Source: Auxenochlorella pyrenoidosa
Lineage: Eukaryota; Chlorophyta; Trebouxiophyceae; Chlorellales; Chlorellaceae
Direction: 5' to 3'
NCBI GenBank assembly: GCA_001430745.1
Contig: KQ481977.1
Location: 964,803 to 1,012,155, forward strand
DNA length: 47,353 nucleotides
Of this stretch, positions 38,372-47,353 are shown piece by piece. The notes under the pieces were generated by a model that was given only the letters and a program-made list of their open reading frames with translations, ran no database searches and was not told where the DNA came from. The number at the start of each line of letters is the position of its first letter. Position 1 is the stretch's first letter. The translations under genes were made by a program, and so were the position numbers.

Positions 38372-41300
38372 ATGAGGCTGCGAAACTTGCTCCTAATCGC
38401 CCTGCTGGGCGCAACCCTCACCCTGCCCACGACCCGCGCCTCGACAGTGCCGCCAGGCGGCCTGTCGACGGCGCAGACCCCGCAGGCGCGGCGCTGCCGA
38501 CGATGCCGTTGCCATTTGTGCCGCTGCTGCCGTTGCAATCTGCTGTCACTACTGCCTTGAACACCTGATTGACAACTGCTTACCTGGTTGCAGATCATAG
38601 TCCTGAGCAACGATGATGCCATTACGGTGACCACGAACACCGCCGTGCGGGGCGTCGTAAATCAGTTCACGAATCCAAATGGGTGAGCTCCGCTGTGCCT
38701 GCAGCACTCCTGCAGCCAACTGTGCTGGGCTGCAGCCATCTGCACGACATCTGCGTCACGTTTTTGGCAAACCATTGGAACAGCCATTCAGCCGGCGGCC
38801 AGTTGCGTGCTCTCGCCGAACATTGTGCAGCACCCACTAATCCTGAAAACCCTCCCCACCATTGTGCAGCTGCAACGTCCCCTTCACCTTCTTCGTGAGC
38901 GGCGGCGCATCCACCAGCTGCGCCATCGCCAGCCGCCTCTTGGCCGACAACCACGAACTGGCCAGCCACACCCTGTCGCACGCGCAGCTGGTGCCCGGCG
39001 CGGTGAACATCACCGACCAGATCGCCGCCCAGATTGCCTGGATGAACACCAGCTGCGGCATCCCCTCAGAGAAGATTGTTGGCTTCCGTGCGCCCTACCT
39101 GGTGGGTGCTGTGGCCATGGTGCACCCGACGTGGGCAGTTCCTGGGATGCAGGGCTGGGCATGGGTGCTGGCTGCCTGCCCACCACATCTGCACCCTGCC
39201 TCGCTGACACGCACTACACTTGACCTTGCTTGTGCCCACCCGCTCTCTGCTGTGCCAGCTTCACAACCCCCAGACGCGCGCCGCGCTCCAGTCGCTGGGC
39301 CTGAAGTGGGATAGCAGCATCATCGAGAGCTGGCCGTCCACCACCTCGCCCTCCTCCGCCTTGCGCCTTTGGCCGTATTCCATGGCCTCGGGCGTCATCC
39401 AGAACTGCCAGGTTGGCGCCCATCTCTGGCTACGAAGGCTGTGCAGCCAAGGCAGCAAGTTGCTTTGCAGCAGTGCACCTGCTGGTCTGCCGCCCCCCTC
39501 CCTGTCTTCCTGACCGGATTGCGCTCCATCACCCTTCTGCAGTGGATGCTCCCAAGCACATGTTCATCGGCCGAGAAGTATGCACTGTGGGAGGTCCTGA
39601 TGCTCCAGGCAAGCAAGCAAGGGTGTGGCTGCCCAACCAGGAATGCCTTAGATGCGCTGATTCCCACTTGATCACCTCCTTCCCGGCTTCTGCACTGCAG
39701 TTCGAGTCTGCCAACGGCACGGGCCTCTCCTCTATGGTGAGCGCGGGCTGCAGGGCACAGACCGAGCGCGCCTGCAGCGCCTGTGACTGCTGCGCCTGCC
39801 TGTCCCGCGCCCTGTGACCCCCCTGCCAGCTTCTCCCACCAAATTTTGCAGGACCCCACCGCGGACACCTCTGAAGCTCTCCTCGAGCAGCTCATGATGC
39901 AGTTCAATATCAGGTGCAGGGCGCGTGCCTTGCAGTGCTCGGTTGTACATCCTGCTCCTGCAGTAGTGCTCGGCTGGGTCGTGCTCGCTCAATTTACAGC
40001 GGGCCACCTTGCTTGCACCCTGTCTGTAGCTATCAAGGGAACAAGGCACCCTTTGGCATCTACCTTCACACCTCCTGGTGGGTGGGCAAGCAGACAATGC
40101 GGGAGACTCTGCTACTCAATCTGCCGCCCACTTGCCCGTTCAAGGCTGCCCATGCTGCCAAGCACCCATCAACCGGCCGTTTTATGCCCCCTGCAGGTTT
40201 GCCGCCAAGCCTTTCCACGCGGAAGCGCTCACCAGCTTCATCCGCACGGTGCTGGCCAAGGGTGACGTGTATTTCCTCACCTACTCTCAGCTGGTGGACT
40301 GGATGAAGGCCCCTGTGGGCACCGCCCAGATGGCCTCCTGGCTCACCTGCAAACCCGTCGACTTTGCCGCCGAGGGTGAGCCGTACTGTTTTCAAGGGGG
40401 AGTGGGATGCAGGCCAGCTGCCCATAGCGCTGGGCCCGCTGGCAGCAGGAGCCCCTTCCCAACGCTTGATGCTGCGCTGCCCATGCCCCTGCTGTAGAGC
40501 GCCCCCCGTGCACCACGTACACCGTCCAGGATGGGGACAGCCTATACTCTATTAGTGCTGAACAGGTGAGGAGGCTTGCGTCAAGATTGTGTGTGTTCTT
40601 TTGGGGGGAGGGGGGTTCACTCGCAGCGCACCCGCATCCCTCACGAGCGCCAGCACCAGCGCTCCCCCCCCCCCCCGCCTGCCGGCCCTGCAGGAGGTGG
40701 AGCTGGCCGACCTGCTGGCCCTCAACTCCCTGACCGAGTCCAGCCCTCTGTACATCGGCATGCGCATGCGCCTGGTGGGTTCCAGTGCTCTGGCGGCCGA
40801 TTGCAGGTGTCCCTGCCACAGACCCCTGGACCCATGCCCACAGCCTGCACCTTTCCCGGCCATCCTGCAGCCGCCATGGACTGACGCCTGCCCAGACAGC
40901 CTGGCAGGCCAGACCCCGTGCCGCAACCACACCGTCCAGGCGAGGAAAGGGGAAATGGCTCATGGCTGACCTAGCTGCAAAGTCGCCTCCTCCATCTCCC
41001 TGCCAGCAGCTGCCTCGTGCCTGAACAGTCCTGCTCTTGCCCCGCCTCCGGGCCACTGCTCTGCAGGCTGGCGAGTACCTGTGGGAGGTTGCCAGGAGCT
41101 ATAACTTGACTGTGGACGATGTTGTTGCGGTGAACGCCAATCTCACCGCCTCCAGCGCTCTCAGCCTCGGCCAGGTGAGGAGGGATCATGCTGGGAGATG
41201 ATGACTGGCGAGGCGCCTGTTGGCAGGCAACCATCTCTGCCCACCTGCCTCCCTGATCCGCAGGTGCTCCGCATCCCGCCCTGGCCCCCCGTTGAATGCA

Positions 41301-42990
41301 TGTACGGCAAGTTCTCTGCACCTGTCACCCCAGCGGCCCCGGCTCCTGCGCCTGCCGCTGCCGATGATGACGCTCCCACGGCTGCCTGCGGCCCCGAGAT
41401 GCTCGAGATTGACCTGACTTTGACGGGTGGGTCTTTGACGGCTGCGTGCACACGTCTGTCTGGCTTGTTTGCGGCCACCGCCTCTGCTTGGCCAGCTCAG
41501 TCAGCTGGCTGGCTCCTTCGCCTCTCCCCACCCCCGAAGGCTTCGACTCCACCGCCCTGGTGGCCCACCTGCCCCAGCTGACCTCTGGCCTGGGTTCTCT
41601 GCTGCGGGTGCCCGCCGCATGCGTCTCGCTCTCTCGCATAACCGATGTGGGCACCAGCGCCTCAGGGCAGCGCCGCCTGCTGGCACAGCGGTGAGCGCTG
41701 CAGCCTTCATCCGGGGCCTTGAACCGCATGCCATCTGTTCGAGAGGTGCCCACTGATGTATGAGCGGAGGCAGGCCAGAGTGCATCGCCAGACTGTTCCT
41801 ACGGTCGCATCCCCTGCCTTGCAGGAGCCTGCTGTCTGATCCCCAGGTGCTGGCCGTGTTTGCCCTGCACACCGACAACTCCACACAGGTGACTGCAGGG
41901 AGGTGTGCATCTGCATGGGGCTTGAGCGCGCGCAGTCCTCATCAACCGCCTTGGTGCCTGACTGTGCCGCCCAAGAGCCTCCTCACTGCAACTTCTCCTG
42001 CAGGCCCTGGAATACCTCAGGGGCGCCCAGATGCTCGGCAGCCTCGGCATGATGCTCAACCTGCTGGGCGGCCAGGTGGACAAGGTGGTTGCCTACTCGC
42101 TGGATGCCCGGGGCTCCCTGGGCGCACCCACTGCGCCGCCAGCAGCTGCACCTGTCGCCTCCCCCGCTGCCTCGCCTGCCTCCTCGCCCCAGCCCCCCAC
42201 CGCGGCATCCGATGCTGCTGTGTCCTCGGGGGGCGGGACCAATGTGGGCGCCATTGTGGGTGAGCGTGGTGCTGGGAGCCAAGGATTTCAGGGGCAAAGC
42301 AAAGGTGCCCAATCGGGATGCTGACAGTTGGCCGCTGGCAGCCATGGATAGCAAGGGTGCACCCCTCGACTGCATCCCTCTGCGCCCGGTCTATGCAGGT
42401 GGCGTTGTTGGGGGCGTGTGCGGCGGCCTGCTTGTCGCGGGCCTTGGCTTCTTCATCTACAAGAGGCGCCAGGCCGCCGCTTCTGGCGGCAAGGGCGGCC
42501 TGCGTTCATCCTACGCCATCCAGAACCCCACCTATGGTGAGGCCAGCTCCCGCATTGCCCACATGCCTGGCACGACGTGCTGCACAGGGTTCAGCTCACT
42601 CCGGTCACCAGCTCATGTCTTCCGCCAAGCTTGGCCCCCTGATGCTGCAGGTGCAACAGCCAGTATTTCCACCAGGGCGCCCGGCAAGGACATGCCGTTT
42701 GAGCTCGCAGAAGTGGTCGAGGTGAGCTTAACCTTGGTTGAGGCACGTGAGATGGACAGCGCGTGCAACCTCATCCTGAGCGCGTCCACACCTTCATTCA
42801 GCAGGCTAGCTCATCCGGCCAGCTGCATCGCCGTTCATGCGTAATGTGTTCCGGAAGCCGCCCCAGGTATAGCGATTAGTCACATGCATCCATCTGCGAG
42901 CTCTGCTCCCCTTCAACAACTCCACAGGCAACAGGCACCCCCCGCAGCGCGCGGCGTCGCAACCATAGCCCGTTCAGCAGCCAGGAGTGA
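38372..42990 (+). CDS. Chitin deacetylase (NodB) fused to two LysM domains, juxtamembrane domain, TM helix and cytosolic tail
   Basis: Exons: 38372-38485, 38594-38682, 38870-39101, 39259-39411, 39543-39608, 39701-39736, 39852-39913, 40030-40077, 40197-40375, 40498-40565, 40694-40774, 40871-40939, 41067-41174, 41264-41426, 41540-41690, 41825-41888, 42004-42259, 42399-42536, 42651-42721, 42928-42990; 736 aa. A signal peptide is followed by a NodB domain with all five motifs: NDDA (D45, D46), HTLSH (H101, H105), FRAPY (R141), WDSS (D163) and YLHTSW (H264). LysM units lie at about 331-380 (YTVQDGDSLYSIS) and 392-441 (HTVQAGEYLWEVA). Then come a Pro/Ala spacer, a juxtamembrane domain (about 475-605), a Pro/Ser linker and a TM helix (GVCGGLLVAGLGFFIYKRR). 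It probably removes acetyl groups from chitin at the cell surface, with LysM units holding the polymer (inference). GC donors: 38486, 39609, 40940. The last junction is least certain; reading through gives a stop at 42844. Confidence 0.9.
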
Positions 42991-43448
42991 AGGCGTGCAA
43001 ATGACAGCGGCCCAGGGCGTGCCGACAAACCGGCCCGTACCTATCAGTGCGTACTGCCCCTCAGCCTGCTTGCTCCCTGGCTGCAATACCACCTAGCAAA
43101 CCGATTCTCTCAACACGCTGCTGTGCTGACATTGCTGTTATTTGAAATTATCCTGTGTGACTGATATTCCCTAATGTAAAGTGACACGGTACTTGCTGCT
43201 GCTGACAAAACGATGCGTGAGGACAAAGGGGGCAGGAGGGCAGAACCAGTAGCAATGCAGGCAGTGTAAACGGTGAAAGATTCTCCGTATGAAAGAAGTG
43301 GGGTTGGGCTGGCGGCGTTCATTGTTGCAAATGGCACAGAATGGCTCCACCAACTGCGAATACACGACTCGTTCAGGCGGATCAAGGCGCCAGCGACCAG
43401 CCAAGGAGGTCTGCTGTCGCCACGAGGCCTGCTGCCAGGGCGCCCTCC
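42991..43448. other. Intergenic between convergent deacetylase-LysM and antiporter genes
   Basis: This is the shared 3' region of two convergent genes. Besides the TGTAA signal at 43175, a second plus-strand TGTAA occurs near 43265. No gene was recognised. Confidence 0.5.
43175..43179 (+). terminator. TGTAA polyadenylation signal of the deacetylase-LysM gene
   Basis: The pentamer lies 185 nt after the proposed stop codon at 42988-42990, in AT-rich sequence. Its distance fits the spliced last exon. Confidence 0.5.
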
Positions 43449-46400
43449 TCACACTCGATCCTCCGGACTACTTGGGCGGCTGCTGTCCGCGGGGCAGACG
43501 CCACCGTCGCCACTCACATCCAGCGGCCCTCCCCCGACACCACCCTGCCGCCCCAGCCTCGCAATCTCCACCGACCGGCTGCGCGCACGCAGGCCGTCCC
43601 CGCCCGCGTGCGCGCTGACGCTCACGCTGGCGTCGCCCGCCGCGCCCGCCGCGCCGCCATGGAACTGGTGGTGGTGGTGGCCCCCGGAGGGCGGCCGCAT
43701 GACAAAGGTCTTGGCCAGGCGCGAGGCGGTGCGGAAGAGCTCGCGCACCGACGGCTCGCGCCGCCCCATCTCCGCCTCCAGCAGCTGCGGGGCAGGGGGG
43801 CAGAAGGGGAGCCGGGCGGATCCGGGTGAGAGCCCGGACGGTTGGGATGGGAGGAGGCGCAGGCAGGGGAGCCGGGCCTCCGCCCACAACCTTACGCTGC
43901 AGCCAGGGCTCCAGAAGGTGGCGTGCCGCTGGCAGACGGGCGCGCGCCGGCGTGCCGCGCCTGCTGGTCTCCCCCCCCCTTGCCTGCTGCAGGTCCAGCA
44001 CCCGGTCGGAGAGGCGGACCAACTCGGGCTGGCTGCGGCGGTCGTCGTGCACAGCGGCGGTGAGCTGGCGGATGGCTTCCAGGTACTCGGCCAGAAGCTG
44101 GTGGTCGGCCACGGCGGCCGCCTCCTGCGGGGCAGCGCGGGACGGCGATTGTATCGACATGAGCATGTCGTGTCGTCTGGCAGCGCGCCAGGGGCACCGG
44201 GGCAGGGCTGGCAGCGAAGGCGCATGGAGGGCGCCCAGGCGCACGGCCGTCGGCTGCCCGGTGGTTGGCCGGCGCTGCCCCTGCGCCCAGGCGGGCGGGC
44301 GCCGGCCTCACCTGCCCGACCAGGTCGCCGCCCGAGGCATGCCGCCTGAAGGGCAGGCGCGGCTCGCTCTCCGCGGGGGACAGCACCCCTGCCAGCCGCG
44401 GGTGGCTGCCCGCCAGGCTGCGCTTGGACGCCACACGGCCGCGCAGCATCGGTGGCAGCTCGGCGGCGCCCGGCCCAGGCGGGAGGGCAGCCGGCTGCGA
44501 GGGGGGGGGGGGGGGGGGGTCCTTTAATGACCAGCAGACCAGCGTGCAGCCGTTGGTAGAGCAGCAGGGACGAGGAGAAAAGGAGGCGATTGCAAGCTGG
44601 GAGTGCACGAGTCACTGCGTGCAGCACTGCAGCCGTAGACGGCCGGGCCGGATGAGACGATGCAGGCGTGCCAGAGGGGTGCGTCTCAGGGTATGCATGC
44701 GCGCAGCCTACCTCTGGTGCTGCCTCCGAATGCTGCTCCGCCGTCTCCTCCTCCTCCTCCTCCTCTTCTTCCTCGCTGCCAGAGCCCTCCTCAGTGGGCA
44801 ACAGCAGGCGCGGCGCCGCAATATGTATCGCCAGCGTGCCCAGCGTGCCGCACACAATGATTGCAAAAATGCCAGTCACCTGGGCGGGCAGGGGCAGGCA
44901 GACGGGCGGGGGCGGTCACGCGGCAGGCCGTGGCCAAGCAGCATCGCTGCGTGCCGTCGCGCCCCGGCCAGGCTGTGTGCAGCCACGGGGACGAGCACAA
45001 TGCGCGCCTGGCGCTGGCTAAGCTGCCTGCCAAGGGCCCCAGGCTGGGCAGCGCCTCCCCGGCGGCCCCGCCCCCGCCCACCAGGATTTCGTCGCCCCAC
45101 TTGACCCACTCGTCGTAGTTTGGCTCGTTGGTCTTGTACTTTTGGATGAGCGCCAGCGGGGCGGCTGCGGGGTGTGGGTGCAGGGGGCACGGGGGGGGCG
45201 CTTGCAGGCCGGTCGGCACGGGCACAGGGTGCGCTGAGCGGCGCAGCTGGCCAGCGCGCCGGGTGGGCGGGCGAGCGCGTGCGCGCGGGTGCCAGGGCTG
45301 CGCGGGCGTGGGGGCTCACCCGACAGGGCCGCCTGCACGGTGGCCTTGGGGGTCCAGGCCAGGGCGTAGAAGATGCGCTCCCGCAGCGTGTACCCAAAGC
45401 TGGGGGGGGGGGAGGGGGGGGCAGCTACGTGAGGCGGCCCCGGGAGGAGCAGGGGAAAAGAGGGCCAACACGCAAAGGGAGGGCGAGACGCCTCCATTAC
45501 CATGCCGCCAGCCAGCGCTGGCGGGCAGCTCAACCTACCACCAGCCAGCGCCGGCGCACGGGCCGCCCCTGCCGGCGGCCAGCGGGGTGCACCCACCCCA
45601 TCATGACGAGCATGGTGACGGCCAGGCGCAGGGTCAGCCCGGTGCAGATGATGATGAGGGACTTGGGGATGATGCCGCTGTCCAGGGTGGAGAAGTCGAT
45701 GGACCATCCGATGGTCACAAACAGCATCGGCTCCCAGATCCAGTTCCAAAAGATCGCCACCACGCGCTCAACTGCGGCGGCGCGGGGCGCCCGGGCGAGG
45801 GGTGCAAGCGGCGGTGTTGTGTGTGGAGGAGGGGCGGGGGGGGGGGGGGGGGGGCGCGGGGGGCCGGACGGCAGCAGCGGCAGCTACGGCAGCAGGGGCG
45901 GCGAGCCAATGCCACCCCGCCTGCGCTTGCACCCAGCCTGGATTGTGTGGTGAGGCCGCGGGCAGCCCACACACACTGCGCCCCCGGAAGCCCTTCAACT
46001 CAGCCAAGACAGCGCACAAGCAGGCGCAGCCAGCGGGGCTGCTGTCGGCTCACTCTCGGGCGAGTAGACAAAGCTCTTGCCCAGGGAGCCCCACTTGGGG
46101 AAGCCCTTCTCCCAGGCGTTGGAGGCCACCAGCCCCACACACAGCGCGCCCAGGGCGCCGCCTGCGGGGGCGGGGCGCGCAGGCAGGGGGCGGCAGGTCG
46201 CTTGATGCCAGCACGCAGGGGGCTGCAGTGTGATGTTGCCAGCAGGCAAGGGGCTGCAGGTTGCTTGATGCCAGCACGCAGGAGATTCCACAGTGATGTT
46301 GCCACCAGTGCGCGGGCAGCCTGCGCACTGCTGGCACCCGGTCCCCCGGTTGCTGCGGCGGCAGGCAGCCGCCGGTGGCAGGGAGAACGGGCCGAGCGGG

Positions 46401-47338
46401 TGCGCCCGCTGCGGCGCACACCCACCCGACAGCAGGTTCCAGTACTCGAGGAAGAACATGAGGAGCAGGGCGGAGCCGTAGATGCCCACCAGCCGCTTGT
46501 AGCGGGTGGAGAAGAGGCGGGTGCAGCCCAGCACCACGCCCGCCAGCAGGCCGCCCAGGATGCCAAAACACGATCTGGGGGGGGGGGGGGGGGTGCGGGG
46601 GACAGAAATCACCGCGTGTGCGTCCTCTGCCGGCAACGTGAGCAGGCTACCGGCTTGGAGCGGCCCGCTGCACAGGGTTCAGCAGTGGGCCACAGGCAGT
46701 CCCCTCCCGCCTCCTCAAGTGCAGCTCCCGCCGGGGCAGCCGCTGCGGCACGGGCCGCCAGCCCCCCAGCCGCCAGCCTGCCCGCCCCCACACCTGCAGC
46801 GGGCCGCTGGCGATCTGCCAGGCGACGTCGCTCTGGCCGGTGATGGCCACCGATGAGAAGATGGAGTAGCCGGTGATGGCGATGATGTCGTCAAAGGAGG
46901 CGGCAATCACCACGGTGGAGGGGATGCCTGGGGGGGGGGGCAGGTGTGTGTGTGTGTGGGTGTGTGTGGGTGGGTGGTGGTGGTGGGGGGGGATGAGTCC
47001 ATGGCGGCTTGGCTTGCCGTGTGGCGGCACAGGGCAGTGGCAGCCGAGGAGGGATGGGCAACTCCAAACGCAGCATACAGCTGCCGCCTGCCCGTGGGGG
47101 GCCTCGGCTCTCCACACAACCCAACCCCGACCCACCACCAGAACCCTCACACGCAGCCCCGCCCCTCACGCCGCCTCTCACCCTGGTCGCGCCCCAGCCC
47201 AATCTTCTGCAGCTGGAACATGGCGGGCACCACCAGGCCAGGGCCCACCGCCTTGAGGATGAAGCCCATGGTGAAGGCCAGCAGGACGGGCATGTCGAAG
47301 AGGGCCACCGCCACACCGCCGTCGTAAAAGGCCTCGGC
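43449..47338 (-). CDS. Cation/H+ antiporter, SLC9B/NHA-like, C-terminal part (5' end beyond right edge)
   Basis: Minus-strand exons visible: 47338-47182, 46927-46792, 46574-46426, 46161-46054, 45771-45597, 45399-45320, 45164-45082, 44879-44712, 44494-44312, 44124-43984, 43784-43449. The first begins after an AG acceptor, so upstream exons lie outside the window. The encoded 538 residues open inside the membrane domain (FDMPVLLAFTMGFILKAVGP). They contain ASFDDIIAITGYSIF, which matches the conserved D-D segment of NHA/SLC9B exchangers and supplies the ion-binding aspartates. More helices follow (GILGGLLAGVVLG, FWNWIWEPMLFVTIGWS, FAIIVCGTLGTLAIHI). The cytosolic tail of about 240 residues has a Glu run, a coiled-coil-like stretch (LLAEYLEAIRQLTAAVHDD) and a His/Ser/Gly-rich end. 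The penultimate-to-last intron uses a GC donor (43983). Likely Na+/H+ or K+/H+ exchange; ion and membrane are unknown. Confidence 0.87.
46940..46985. repeat. GT/GGGT-type simple repeat in an antiporter intron
   Basis: A GTGTGT run merges into GGGTGTGT and GGTGG units next to a long G run. It lies in the intron between the first two visible exons of the antiporter gene and is ordinary microsatellite sequence. Confidence 0.7.
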
Positions 47339-47353
47339 CTGCGCAGGCGATGC

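Noticed and set aside
42722..42844. Unspliced end of the deacetylase-LysM gene with stop at 42844
   Set aside because: GAG|GTGAGC at 42722 is a strong donor and an acceptor at 42927 gives a short basic Ser/Arg tail like that of the sister gene. It is kept as the alternative.
45128..46843. 571-codon open frame on the plus strand
   Set aside because: It is the shadow of the minus-strand antiporter exons and introns. High GC leaves few stops, and it has no domain and repetitive Arg/Gly/Ala composition.

Overview
The window is nuclear DNA of a green alga, most likely a trebouxiophyte of the Chlorella group (inference). It is very GC-rich. Every gene is cut into many short exons by introns of about 100-400 bp, and TGTAA poly(A) signals lie 110-190 bp after several stop codons. 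The protein set is algal: a plastid-type THIC with a transit peptide, a plant-like FEN1, and LysM proteins. A 915-base run of N (35180-36094) is an assembly gap.

Layout. 351-1033 (-): start of an unrecognised gene that runs off the left edge. 2677-5689 (+) and 6655-9987 (-): two convergent secreted four-LysM proteins with GPI-anchor-like tails. 10994-17047 (+): THIC, thiamine pyrimidine synthase, 20 exons. 17443-19141 (-): unrecognised protein. 19459-20767 (+): ALKBH2/3-type dioxygenase. 21486-24394 (+): four-LysM single-pass membrane protein with no kinase. 24624-29955 (-): NO66/MINA-type JmjC ribosomal oxygenase with a His-rich insert. 30247-32702 (+): TLCD4/TMEM56-like TLC-domain membrane protein. 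33175-37742 (+): FEN1; the gap lies inside one intron and the coding sequence is complete. 38372-42990 (+): NodB chitin deacetylase fused to two LysM domains, a juxtamembrane domain, a membrane helix and a cytosolic tail. 43449-47338 (-): C-terminal part of an SLC9B/NHA-type cation/H+ antiporter that runs off the right edge.

The most interesting content is the chitin-type toolkit: four LysM proteins within 41 kb. Two look GPI-anchored. Two span the membrane and share the same juxtamembrane domain, membrane helix and tail start, and one of these carries a complete chitin deacetylase. Together they could bind, remodel or sense N-acetylglucosamine polymers at the cell surface (inference). The other genes are unrelated housekeeping functions (thiamine synthesis, DNA repair and replication, ribosome hydroxylation, lipid or membrane biology, ion exchange).

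A second genome-level observation: by my exon models, 13 of about 114 introns use a GC donor (GC-AG), nearly all in the context CAG|GC, and they are concentrated in THIC and the deacetylase-LysM gene. All exon models come from reading frame, splice sites and family knowledge. No alignment or transcript data were available.
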